A program made the position numbers and the translations under genes. Source: Cymbomonas tetramitiformis (Eukaryota > Chlorophyta > Pyramimonadophyceae > Pyramimonadales > Pyramimonadaceae). Taken from it: DNA of 64,000 nucleotides. How positions within the stretch are numbered: the first letter of the stretch is position 1; every line of letters begins with the position of its first letter. The stretch lies in the NCBI GenBank assembly GCA_001247695.2, contig LGRX02024681.1, forward strand, positions 1 through 64,000, read 5' to 3'. The notes beneath the pieces were generated by a model. The model was not told the DNA's origin. It saw only the letters and a program-made list of their open reading frames with translations, and ran no database searches. This document shows, one piece after another, positions 16,032 to 25,011 of this stretch.

Positions 16032-19000
16032 ATGCCACCGAAAAAGTCTAATGATAAAGACAAAAAAGATGATAAAGGCAAAGCTCCATTGACCAAAGCA
16101 ACGAAAACCAATCTCAAGAAAGTCAAAAACCATAGGGCCGGAAATTTGAAAGCATCAAGTTCAAGACAATTAACAAAGGAACAATGGAGTAAAATTAATC
16201 AAATTGAAAAAAAGAAAATAGACAAAGAATTTACCAAAGAAAATAAACAACAAAAATTACAATCAGAAATAAAGAAATTTGAAAAAGAAAATGAGGACTT
16301 AATAGTCCTTAATGAGTTGCTTTCTAGACAAGAATATGAAGAACAATTTACGGATAAAGACGTTACAAAAGATTTTGTCGATAAAGGTGGAAATTCCGGA
16401 GTATCTATGAAAATCAAGTTTAATAGATTTCTTAGTAAACCTTTGAATTATTGGATGAATTTGATTAATAAAAAAATTGACCAAGCTTCGGAAGATGTAA
16501 AACATTTTCAGTTTGGTGTAAACTTTCAAGATGGTTCTTCGGAATTTTTAAGTGCAAAAAATGAAATCGAATTTTACAAAAAATTAGAAGGAATGATTCA
16601 GTCCGGAGATGATAGAGGGGCTGTGAATTTCATCACAATTTCTTTATTAAATTTCAAAAAAATTAATGGAAAGGGCCAACCATTGTCGGTGCCAAAATCT
16701 GTGGAGGAATTGAAACAAAAAAAGAGTTGCATTACCGTCAAGGATGAACAATGTTTTGCTAAATCTTGCATAATTATGAATTACAAAGATAAAAAAGACA
16801 ATGAAAAAATAACATACAATGTCTACAATAAAATTTGCAAAAATATAAAAAATCGTTTAACAAGGGAAGCAATAATTTTAATGAAAGAATTAGAATTTAA
16901 TGCTGAAAACGGTATAGGTTTTGATGACATTCATGTCTTTGAAGAAAAATTCAACAAAAATATTACAATTCACGGAATGACTGATTTGGGTTGTACAATA
17001 ATGTATCCGCCAACTAAAGAAGGTTTGCCGGACAGACCGGAATGGAATTTTGTTTATTATCATCTAAATTCAAGTATTGGACATTACGAACCAATAACAA
17101 AAATCGAAGCATTTTATGGAATAGCCGACCGACCAAGGTGTTTTAAATGTAAAAGTAAATTGTGTGATTTTTCTAAAAAAGGAACCAAACCATTTATTGA
17201 TTGGAAGAAAGCCATACACTGTGAAGATTGTGATATAAAATTTCCAAATCAGAAATGTTATGATTTACACAAAAAAGGGACAGCTTGTCAACATTTCCAT
17301 AGGTGCAAAGGTGAGTGTAAAAAGGTTTACGATATAAGAAAAGAACAAGAACACATTTGTGGACATGAATTTTGTCCAAATTGTAAATTATATTGTGACA
17401 TGAGAGAACATCAATGTTACATTACACCAAAGAAACCAAAAGATGTTGTTGATGAAAGTAAAATAGGATTTTTTGATTTTGAAGCATACAATGAAACAAA
17501 GCACGAAGTGAATCTGAGTGTGACACAATATTCTAATGGAGAGGAATTTATTCACAACAATATCGAAGAAGCTTGCAAATTTTTATTTTCAAACAAACAT
17601 AAAGGGTTTACTTTTATAGCACATAATGGTAGTAAGTATGATTATGTACTTATCATAGAATACATAATGACGACAATGAATGAAATTCCTGAAACGGTGC
17701 AAAATGGTGGTAAAATAATGTATCTAAAATATCAAAACGTGACATTAATGGACAGCTACCTACATTTAACAAATCCATTAAGTAAATTCTCAAAAATATT
17801 CGATTTAAAAGGTGAGAAGAAAGGTTATTTTCCTCACAAGTTTAATACCCCTGAAAATAAAAAATATGAGGGTTTAATACCGGACAAAATGTACTATGGA
17901 TACAATCAAATGAAAGGTGATGCACGAGCGAAATTTTTGGATTGGTATTCGCAAATGAAAAACAAGAAATATCATTTTGTGATGGAAAAAGAAATATTAG
18001 ATTATTGTCAAAGTGATGTAAGAATTTTACGATTAGGATGGATGGAATATAGAAAGAAAATTTTAGAAATTACAAATGAAGAAATTGACCCCACAGCCTA
18101 TTTAACGATTGCATCATTGACACAAACAATTCATAGGTATTTGCATATGCCTGAAAATTCCATAGCTATTTTAAATAGTGTCATCAAAGGAAAACAACAA
18201 TCATCTATAGGTGACATTTATTTGGAATATGTAAAACATTCAAATAAAATTGATAATTTAATCAAAGAATACAAAATTCCTCATTTCCATTTTGGTAACA
18301 ATGAAAGACATAAATATGTAGATGGTTATGACCCTGCAACAAACACAATATATGAATTTCTCGGTGATTATTGGCATGGTAATCCAAAAACAAATGGTAA
18401 GAATATGTTTAGAAAAAATTACGCCACAAATAAAACATTTTATCAACTGTGCGATGAGACCAAAAAAAGATTAGAAAAAATTCAAAGTCTTGGGTATAAC
18501 ATCGAAATCATGTGGGAAAGTGATTTTAAAGAATTACAAAAAAATGACCAAAATGTTATCGATTTTGTAAATAGTTATAACACACCTATCGTGTTCAGAG
18601 ATGCTTTATTTGGCGGGAGAACCGACCCTGAAAAATTATATCACAAATGTGGAGATAATGAAACAATTAGATATGTAGATTTTACAAGTTTGTATCCTTG
18701 GGTTTTAAAATATTGTAAATTTCCTTCAAAACATCCTACAAAAATCTATCAAGAAATTGAATTAAATGGAGTTACTAATATCGAACAATTCTTTGGAGTA
18801 ATAAAATGCACAATAATTCCACCAAATGATTTGGGAATGGCAGTTTTACCATTGAGGAACTTGGGACATTCTAAAATGGAGAAGTTGACATTTCCTTTGA
18901 CAAAAATGACTGGAACGTGGTGCACCGAAGAGGTAAAATTAGCTATAAAAAAGGGATATAAAATTGAAAAAATTCATCAAGTTGTACACTGGGAAAATAC

Positions 19001-19946
19001 ATCATATACTATTTTTGAAAGTTTTATTAATACTTTTTTAAAAATAAAACAAGAGGCAAACGATTATCCTGAGTGGGTACAAAGCGAAAAAGATAAAGAT
19101 TTGTATATCAAAAAATATTTTGAAAAGGAAGGTATATTATTAGAAAAAGATAAAATATATAAAAATGAAGGATTGAGAACTATTGCTAAATTATTTCTCA
19201 ACAACTTGTGGGGTAGATATTGTTTGAAACCAAATAAAAGACAAAACAAATTCATGAATAGTGCTGAAGTATATGATATTTTATCAGATTCAAGAAATGA
19301 CAATGTTCTAATTCAGCCAATAAAAAACAAAAATGGTGATGTTAAATACCAAGTTGGTTTTAATGTATTAGGTGAATATTCTGAAACAAACTGCACCGTT
19401 AACGAAGTTATTGGAGTGTTTACAACGGCATATGCAAGAATGAAATTATACAATTTGATGGACGATGTAGGATTTGACAATGTACTATATCACGATACCG
19501 ACTCAGTGGTATACATTGAAAATACAAGTAATAATCATATCTTCAAAGAACAACTTGGTGATTATCTTGGAGAACTGACCGACGAGTTAGAAAATAAGAC
19601 ATGCATTGAATTTGTATCAACAGCACCTAAATCATATTCATTAAAATTTGATAATGGAACAACAATGACTAAGGTAAAAGGATTTCCATTAAATTATGAA
19701 AATTCTCAAAGTATCAATCATGAAGAAATCAAAGATATCATTTTATGCAATCACGAAAAAATTGTGGAATTAAAATACGATGTTCTCAGAAAACCAAGAA
19801 AAATTGATGAAAACAAACATTATGCAGCTCTTGGTATAGAAACTCGAACCGAAACAAAATCATTTTCATTAAATTATGATAAAGGATACATTCAGTGGGA
19901 CAATTTCAATATCCTACCTTGGGGACATAAAGATATTCCTTTATAA
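16032..19946 (+). CDS. polB: Protein-primed family B DNA polymerase
   Basis: 1304 residues. A Lys-rich N-terminal region is followed by a Cys/His-rich zinc region (about 370-470). The 3'-5' exonuclease motifs are FFDFEAYN (about 480), IAHNGSKYD (about 528) and YCQSDVRIL (about 656). EFLGDYWHG near 774 resembles the Vsr/restriction-like insert of Polinton polymerases. Polymerase motifs follow: A DFTSLYP (about 882), B NNLWGRY (about 1056), C YHDTDSVVY (about 1152). The segment between A and B is long, as expected for a TPR1-type protein-priming domain. It would replicate the linear element from its TIRs. Integrase starts 2 bp after its stop. It is the only intact polymerase in the window. Confidence 0.92.
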   Translation: MPPKKSNDKDKKDDKGKAPLTKATKTNLKKVKNHRAGNLKASSSRQLTKEQWSKINQIEKKKIDKEFTKENKQQKLQSEIKKFEKENEDLIVLNELLSRQEYEEQFTDKDVTKDFVDKGGNSGVSMKIKFNRFLSKPLNYWMNLINKKIDQASEDVKHFQFGVNFQDGSSEFLSAKNEIEFYKKLEGMIQSGDDRGAVNFITISLLNFKKINGKGQPLSVPKSVEELKQKKSCITVKDEQCFAKSCIIMNYKDKKDNEKITYNVYNKICKNIKNRLTREAIILMKELEFNAENGIGFDDIHVFEEKFNKNITIHGMTDLGCTIMYPPTKEGLPDRPEWNFVYYHLNSSIGHYEPITKIEAFYGIADRPRCFKCKSKLCDFSKKGTKPFIDWKKAIHCEDCDIKFPNQKCYDLHKKGTACQHFHRCKGECKKVYDIRKEQEHICGHEFCPNCKLYCDMREHQCYITPKKPKDVVDESKIGFFDFEAYNETKHEVNLSVTQYSNGEEFIHNNIEEACKFLFSNKHKGFTFIAHNGSKYDYVLIIEYIMTTMNEIPETVQNGGKIMYLKYQNVTLMDSYLHLTNPLSKFSKIFDLKGEKKGYFPHKFNTPENKKYEGLIPDKMYYGYNQMKGDARAKFLDWYSQMKNKKYHFVMEKEILDYCQSDVRILRLGWMEYRKKILEITNEEIDPTAYLTIASLTQTIHRYLHMPENSIAILNSVIKGKQQSSIGDIYLEYVKHSNKIDNLIKEYKIPHFHFGNNERHKYVDGYDPATNTIYEFLGDYWHGNPKTNGKNMFRKNYATNKTFYQLCDETKKRLEKIQSLGYNIEIMWESDFKELQKNDQNVIDFVNSYNTPIVFRDALFGGRTDPEKLYHKCGDNETIRYVDFTSLYPWVLKYCKFPSKHPTKIYQEIELNGVTNIEQFFGVIKCTIIPPNDLGMAVLPLRNLGHSKMEKLTFPLTKMTGTWCTEEVKLAIKKGYKIEKIHQVVHWENTSYTIFESFINTFLKIKQEANDYPEWVQSEKDKDLYIKKYFEKEGILLEKDKIYKNEGLRTIAKLFLNNLWGRYCLKPNKRQNKFMNSAEVYDILSDSRNDNVLIQPIKNKNGDVKYQVGFNVLGEYSETNCTVNEVIGVFTTAYARMKLYNLMDDVGFDNVLYHDTDSVVYIENTSNNHIFKEQLGDYLGELTDELENKTCIEFVSTAPKSYSLKFDNGTTMTKVKGFPLNYENSQSINHEEIKDIILCNHEKIVELKYDVLRKPRKIDENKHYAALGIETRTETKSFSLNYDKGYIQWDNFNILPWGHKDIPL

Positions 19947-19948
19947 TA

Positions 19949-21107
19949 ATGAGCAAGTCAATCACTGAAAAACAAATACAAGACTTTTATCTGAATCCTG
20001 AAATAGGACTAAGTGCCGTATCACCATTTACGGCCAAATTAAAATCTCTTGGTTATAAGGTCACACAAAAACAAGTTAAGGAAGCCATCGAAGCAACTGA
20101 AGTCAATCAAACATTTTCTCAAAAAAAGAAAATCAATAGAAAAGAATTATTTTCTATTTACGGTAAAGACCCTAACAAAAATTATGTTCAGGCTGATTTA
20201 GCATTTATTCCTGAATTCAAAAAACAAAATAGAGGCTACTCCGTTATATTGACGGCTATCAATATCAATACACGAAAGGCTTATGCATATCCATTGAAAT
20301 CAAAAACTGTTAAAGACAAAAATAACAAAAACATTGATTCTGCTGAAGGAATAATTCCTGCTTTTAAAAAGTTAATAAAAGATTCAAAAATGAATGTATT
20401 GACTACGGACAATGGTGTAGAATTTACAAATAAATCTATGAAAAAATTATTAAAGGACAACAATATTGAGCATTATTTAAATGAAACCGAAGACCATACT
20501 ACTATGGGTATGGTAGAAAGATTCAATAGAACATTAAAATTAAAATTTAAAAAAATAGAAAAAAGTAAAGACACCGTAAACTGGATTGATTATTTGGATT
20601 CTGTTGTCAAAAATTATAATAGTACACAAAATTCTGCAAATATCGATAAATCAACTCCTGATAATATGAACCTAACAAAGACCATCAGAAATATTTTATT
20701 GAAAAGGAATAAATTGACTAAGCTTCTTGAAAAAATAGATATAAAACCGGGTGATAAAGTTAGGATTAAAATTAAAACTAAAACGTTTGATAAAGAATCT
20801 CAACGATGGTCGACAAAAATATATAAAAGTAAAATCTATGAAAGGATTGAGTTATATCATCGAAGACGGTAAAGAAACTTTGGCACGTCGATATAAACCA
20901 CGAGAATTATTGGAAGTCCAAGGTAACAATTCTAATAATAAGAAATCCACTGATGAACCTACAGTTTCTGAATTAGTTTCTAAACAAAATAAAAAAGAAA
21001 GAACTCTTAGGAAAGAAGGTGTCTCATCTTCTAATCGAATATCTAAAAGGACAAGAAGTCAAAATAAAAATAATAAAGATAATGAAACGGAAATTGATTT
21101 ACGATGA
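19949..21107 (+). pseudogene. DD35E retroviral-type integrase, one frameshift
   Basis: The first frame gives 307 residues: an N-terminal helical region, then the catalytic triad Asp83 (VQADLAF), Asp154 (TTDNGVEF) and Glu190 (GMVERFNRTLK) with 35 residues between the last two. An extra A in the run near 20824, relative to PLV-2 and PLV-5, throws the C-terminal SH3/chromo-like part (GLSYIIEDGKETLARRYKP) into another frame that stays open to 21107. This may be a real inactivation, a programmed slip, or a sequencing error. The family inserts Polintons with 5-6 bp duplications. Coupled to polB. Confidence 0.85.
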
Positions 21108-21136
21108 TTTTTATCGATTGTATTATATATATTGTT

Positions 21137-21334
21137 ATGGTAAGAGCTAATCAAACACAGGCTCAACGAAGGCTGAATAATAATGTTTATTGTGGATATA
21201 AAGACCCTTCACCGGGGAACCGTCCACTCGGAAATAAAATTCAATGTAAAGCTCGTCATCAATTAAGGCGGTATGGAAGAATTTTAAGACCACCTCATCC
21301 TGCGGATAGAGAACAAAATAGACGAAACAATTAA
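21137..21334 (+). CDS. Small Arg-rich conserved protein (KARHQLRRYGR)
   Basis: 65 residues from MVRANQTQAQRR. The core YCGYKDP, GNKIQCKARHQLRRYGRILR is highly basic and is kept in PLV-2 (23661-23822) and PLV-5 (57449-57646). Similar short basic proteins occur in giant viruses; DNA binding or virion packing is a reasonable guess. I chose the internal ATG because relatives start there and an AT-rich leader precedes it. Confidence 0.5.
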   Translation: MVRANQTQAQRRLNNNVYCGYKDPSPGNRPLGNKIQCKARHQLRRYGRILRPPHPADREQNRRNN

Positions 21335-21358
21335 TATATATGTAATATTATAAAATAT

Positions 21359-22042
21359 ATGAGAAAGATATTGACTGATGATGTCGTCAAACAATATTGT
21401 CTAAATGAATTAGGCTTTAGAAATGCTGCATCTAATAAATCAATATTTCATGGATACTCTAAATTAGCTTCTAACAATTATGCTATGACCGCTCCTTCTC
21501 AAAATAGTGTTGAATTCTATACTTCTATTTCTCAAAGTCCTTTGATAAATTCAGTTGATTTGATTCAAAATTTGAAAAGAAGTGATGTCAATGTTTTTGT
21601 TCCGGGAAAATATACAAGAGCGGACAATTTACAAAGGTTTGCTGATTTAAGTGAATCTGATGTAGAATCTCCTGAAAAAATAGAAGAAGATTTAAGTGAA
21701 TCTCCATTTCCTTTTCCATTTCCTGAAAAAGGTATTTCAACACCTGAAAATCAAGAAGAATCTGGACCTTCAAAAAGACCTATTATGAATCCTATGCATT
21801 ATTCTACAATGTCCCCGTTAGGTAAACGATTATTCATGTCGAATATGCAAAATCAACCTTATTCTCCAACGCAAAGCGGACTTGTAAATTTGCTACCTTT
21901 GATGGAAGATGACAATAATAATAATGATGATGATGATGATACTAGTGGTGTTGAATATATGGGTGTAGAAGTAAGTCCACTTGCAACAAGTCCGCAAATA
22001 TTTACAAGAGGACAACGTGCAAGTAGAGCTAATCAATCATAA
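21359..22042 (+). CDS. Conserved PLV protein with acidic Pro/Ser linker
   Basis: 227 residues. The N-terminal ~100 residues (MRKILTDDVVKQYCLNELGF, VPGKYTRADNLQRFADLSE) are globular and almost identical in PLV-5. A low-complexity linker contains SPEKIEEDLSESPFPFPFP, and an Asp/Asn run (DDNNNNDDDDD) lies near the C-terminus. The PLV-5 copy (56720-57424) has an extra EKIEEDLSESP unit. No known family. Sits between two small basic proteins, suggesting a virion or nucleoprotein role. Confidence 0.45.
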   Translation: MRKILTDDVVKQYCLNELGFRNAASNKSIFHGYSKLASNNYAMTAPSQNSVEFYTSISQSPLINSVDLIQNLKRSDVNVFVPGKYTRADNLQRFADLSESDVESPEKIEEDLSESPFPFPFPEKGISTPENQEESGPSKRPIMNPMHYSTMSPLGKRLFMSNMQNQPYSPTQSGLVNLLPLMEDDNNNNDDDDDTSGVEYMGVEVSPLATSPQIFTRGQRASRANQS

Positions 22043-22070
22043 AAATATATATATTAATATATACACATTT

Positions 22071-22289
22071 ATGACTCGTGCTGAATGGAACGAAACATTA
22101 AAAAAATGTGCCAAAGAATATCATTCCAAAAAAGGCACGAAACCTCGTAAAAAATATTCCAAAAAGAAAAAGTTAAATAAATCTGCAAATATTCAATCAC
22201 CACAAGTGACATCACGACCTATTGCAAATTTACCAACAAATAATAACAACCGAGGACCTGCAAGATTTCCTTTTAATTTAATTGTGTGA
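22071..22289 (+). CDS. Small Lys-rich conserved protein (AEWNETLKKCAKEYH)
   Basis: 72 residues from MTRAEWNETLKK; start chosen after the AT-rich leader, with the same start in PLV-5 (56473-56691). A W..LKK.AKEYH helix precedes a run of Lys/Arg (KPRKKYSKKKKLNK) and a Pro/Asn tail. It resembles short basic nucleoid-type proteins of large DNA viruses. Followed by a conserved 3' hairpin. Confidence 0.45.
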   Translation: MTRAEWNETLKKCAKEYHSKKGTKPRKKYSKKKKLNKSANIQSPQVTSRPIANLPTNNNNRGPARFPFNLIV

Positions 22290-22297
22290 ATTTCTTC

Positions 22298-22321
22298 GGT
22301 TTTTCAGGGGGACAAAAAACC
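22298..22321 (+). terminator. GGTTTTT-stem hairpin after the small basic protein gene
   Basis: Stem GGTTTTT/AAAAAACC, loop CAGGGGGAC; begins 8 nt after the stop at 22289 and ends 17 nt before the next CTTAAAGA box. Same element as 1408-1431. Confidence 0.5.
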
Positions 22322-22338
22322 TCAAAAAATAAAATCCA

Positions 22339-22346
22339 CTTAAAGA
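22339..22346 (+). promoter_or_regulatory. CTTAAAGA promoter box of the RING gene
   Basis: Exactly 30 nt before the ATG at 22377; the leader GTGTAACTCAATAGGGTAAA is nearly the same as in front of the genes at 1351 and 56383. Confidence 0.6.
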
Positions 22347-22376
22347 GTGTAACTCAATAGGGTAAACAAAGCAAGA

Positions 22377-22925
22377 ATGACTACCAATGATAACAAACAT
22401 TGTTGTATTTGTCTTGAATCTTTTGAACACAAATTTTATGAAACATATAACTTTATTTGTCAAGTTTGCAACGAAGGTACAATGTGTAATGAGTGTATAT
22501 GCAAATTAGAAAGTCAAGGTGATGAATATGTTAAAAAGTGTCCCATATGCCGTGAAGTAAATTGGAAATTTCAATTCACCGTGTTATTACATCGTTACTT
22601 GTGTGATGAAGTTGAGATGAATGGTGGTTTTGAATGTCAAAGAATTCCGGCTTTAAATCTTATGAGAAAATTTTACTATGGTGAAGAAGAGTACAATCAT
22701 ATTGGCGTTAACATGTATGTGATAAAAGGCACACTATCCGTAGAGATTAGGAACATAGATGATGCTTGTTATATGGAATTTGACATATCATTTGAAGAAG
22801 AACTTAGGTTATATTACGAAAAGGAAGAAATAAGGAAGATTAAGAGGCAAGAAGAGATAATAAATGATATAAGAAGATTAGGAGTTCACTATCCTAGTTC
22901 ACTATTATATAGAGAACTTAATTAA
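22377..22925 (+). CDS. RING-finger protein, probable E3 ubiquitin ligase
   Basis: 182 residues. The N-terminal RING has CCICLESF, then CQVCNEGTMCNECI, and KKCPICRE, in the C3HC4-like order, with the middle histidine apparently replaced by Cys. The rest is unassigned and helix-rich. The PLV-5 relative at 55565-56383 (272 residues) shares the RING and the leader. It is a terminal-position gene, as is the F-box-like/SAP gene at the other end. Likely redirects host ubiquitination during infection (inference). Confidence 0.7.
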   Translation: MTTNDNKHCCICLESFEHKFYETYNFICQVCNEGTMCNECICKLESQGDEYVKKCPICREVNWKFQFTVLLHRYLCDEVEMNGGFECQRIPALNLMRKFYYGEEEYNHIGVNMYVIKGTLSVEIRNIDDACYMEFDISFEEELRLYYEKEEIRKIKRQEEIINDIRRLGVHYPSSLLYRELN

Positions 22926-22933
22926 TTTAAAGA
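22926..22933 (+). promoter_or_regulatory. TTTAAAGA promoter box
   Basis: 30 nt before the ATG at 22964; directly after the RING gene stop. Confidence 0.55.
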
Positions 22934-22963
22934 TTATGTTACATTATAATGTAAGAAACAATT

Positions 22964-23371
22964 ATGGAAGCTATTCAAGACATGGAATGTAAACAATATA
23001 TTAAACAATTTTATTTGTATAAAGATGAAGTTCAAAACAAATTTCAAAATTTGCAACAATCAGATTATTTAGATTACATTAAATCGTATTTTGAATATTT
23101 TATTAATCATAAAGTTATTTCTGATTTAGAAAAGGTAATCAATTTTTGGGGAAAAGATATTCATCATTATTTGCACATTAATTCAACATTATACAACCTA
23201 ATCATTAAAGATTCGGAAAATAACGATATTCCAATCAAAGATATACATGAAGCTATATTTTATACTTTGGTAATCAAAAGTCAAGAAAACAAAGATTTTG
23301 ATATTACTTGTTTAGTATATTTAGACATGAATGAATATCTACGTGAAAATTCCATTGATTTAAGACTATAA
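22964..23371 (+). CDS. Hypothetical helical protein next to the right TIR
   Basis: 135 residues, mostly helical, rich in Lys, Ile, Asp and aromatic residues; no known domain. Last gene before the right TIR and equipped with a TTTAAAGA box. It has no counterpart elsewhere in the window, so it is likely a variable terminal cargo gene. Confidence 0.4.
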   Translation: MEAIQDMECKQYIKQFYLYKDEVQNKFQNLQQSDYLDYIKSYFEYFINHKVISDLEKVINFWGKDIHHYLHINSTLYNLIIKDSENNDIPIKDIHEAIFYTLVIKSQENKDFDITCLVYLDMNEYLRENSIDLRL

Positions 23372-23395
23372 TGATTTACTATTTTTAGAGGCCAA

Positions 23396-23660
23396 CAATT
23401 AACATATATCTTATTGAAACATTAATTAATTTACTTTTTATTTACTTTCAATTTTATCTTTATCTTTTTATTGTAGATTTTTTTATTTATTTTTTATTGT
23501 AGATTTTTTATTTATTTTTTATCGTACTCACATTTAATCACGTAATTTATTCCCTATTTATTACGTAATTATTTCTTTAGGGTTTTCTCTTGTATTTATT
23601 AATCATTTATTATCGTCTTTAGGGTTTTGGGGGGGGCCTTATAATCGGTAGTATACTACT
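23396..23660. repeat. PLV-1 right terminal inverted repeat
   Basis: Reverse complement of 539-800 with few differences (CCCCCCCC tract length, AATAGGGAATAAA). Ends with CGGTAGTATACTACT at 23660. Confidence 0.88.
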
Positions 23661-23822
23661 ATGAGGTGGTCTTAAAATTCTTCCATACCGCCTTAATTGA
23701 TGACGAGCTTTACATTGAATTTTATTTCCAAGTGGACGATTCCCCGGTGCGGGGTCCTTATATCCACAATAAACATTATTATTCAGCCTTCGTTGAGCCT
23801 GTGTTTGATTAGCTCTTACCAT
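23661..23822 (-). pseudogene. Truncated Arg-rich KARHQLRRYGR protein gene (PLV-2)
   Basis: Matches the first ~54 codons of 21137-21334 and is cut at the PLV-1 right end; the frame then runs on into TIR sequence. Confidence 0.75.
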
Positions 23823-23851
23823 AACAATATATATAATACACTTGATAAAAA

Positions 23852-25009
23852 TCATCGTAAATCAAATTCCGTTTCATTATCTTTATTATTTTTATTTTGA
23901 CTTCTTGTCCTTTTAGATATTCGATTAGAAGATGAGACACCTTCTTTCCTAAGAGTTCTTTCTTTTTTATTTTGTTTAGAAACTAATTCAGAAACTGTAG
24001 GTTCATCACTGGATTTCTTATTATTAGAATTGTTACCTTGGACTTCCAATAATTCTCGTGGTTTATATCGACGTGCCAAAGTTTCTTTACCGTCTACGAT
24101 GATATAACTCAATCCTTTCATAGATTTTACTTTATATATTTTTGTCGACCATCGTTGAGATTCTTTATCAAACGTTTTAGTTTTAATTATAATCCTAACT
24201 TTATCACCCGGTTTTATATCTATTTTTTCAAGAAGCTTAGTCAATTTATTCCTTTTCAATAAAATATTTCTGATGGTCTTTGTTAGGTTCATATTATCAG
24301 GAGTTGATTTATCGATATTTGCAGAATTTTGTGTACTATTATAATTTTTGACAACAGAATCCAAATAATCAATCCAGTTTACGGTGTCTTTACTTTTTTC
24401 TATTTTTTAAATTTCAATTTTAATGTTCTATTGAATCTTTCTATCATACCCATAGTAGTATGGTCTTCGGTTTCATTTAAATAATGCTCAATATTGTTGT
24501 CCTTTAATAATTTTTTCATAGATTTATTTGTAAATTCTACACCATTGTCCGTAGTCAGTACATTCATTTTTGAATCTTTTATTAACTTTTTGAAAGCAGG
24601 AATTATTCCTTCAGCAGAATCAATGTTTTTGTTATTTTTATCTTTAACAGTTTTTTTATTTTAATGGATATGCATAGGCCTTTCGTGTATTGATATTAAT
24701 AGCCGTCAATATAACGGAGTAACCTCTATTTTGTTTTTTGAATTCAGGAATAAATGCTAAATCAGCCTGAACATAATTCTTGTTAGGGTCTTTGCCGTAA
24801 ATAGGAAATAACTCTTTTGTATTGATTTTCTTTTTTTGAGAAAAGGTTTGATTGACTTCAGTTTTTTCTATAGCTTCCTTGACTTGTTTTTGTGTGACTT
24901 TATAACCAAGAGATTTTAATTTGGCCGTAAATGGTGATACGGCACTTAGTCCTATTTCAGGATTCAGATAAAAGTCTTGTATTTGTTTTTCAGTGATTGA
25001 TTTGCTCAT
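23852..25009 (-). pseudogene. Integrase pseudogene (PLV-2)
   Basis: The N-terminal 117 residues (24656-25009) are followed by a homopolymer shift near 24650; the stretch with the catalytic Asp (TTDNGVEF) and Glu (MVERFNR) segments is readable at about 24420-24600. A second shift lies near 24405, and the C-terminal 170 residues (23852-24364) are intact, including the SH3-like RYKPRELLEV segment. Unlike PLV-1 it has no extra A at the chromo-like boundary. Confidence 0.85.
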
Positions 25010-25011
25010 TA

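Larger units (their letters stand above)
539..23660. mobile_element. PLV-1: near-complete 23.1-kb Polinton-like virus element
   Basis: Both ends read AGTAGTATACTACCG inward and continue as a near-identical TIR of about 260 bp. Between them lie about 26 genes: fibres, capsid, penton-like protein, lipase, two DNA methyltransferases, packaging ATPase, protein-primed polymerase, integrase and host-interaction genes. This matches Polinton/Maverick and PLV gene content. Flanking hexamers (cacatt and atgagg) do not match, and each flank is a different truncated relative, so the insertion site has been rearranged. The integrase carries one frameshift; most other genes are open. Confidence 0.88.

Noticed and set aside
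539..23660. 6-bp target duplication for PLV-1
   Set aside because: The flanking hexamers cacatt and atgagg do not match and the flanks come from different genes.
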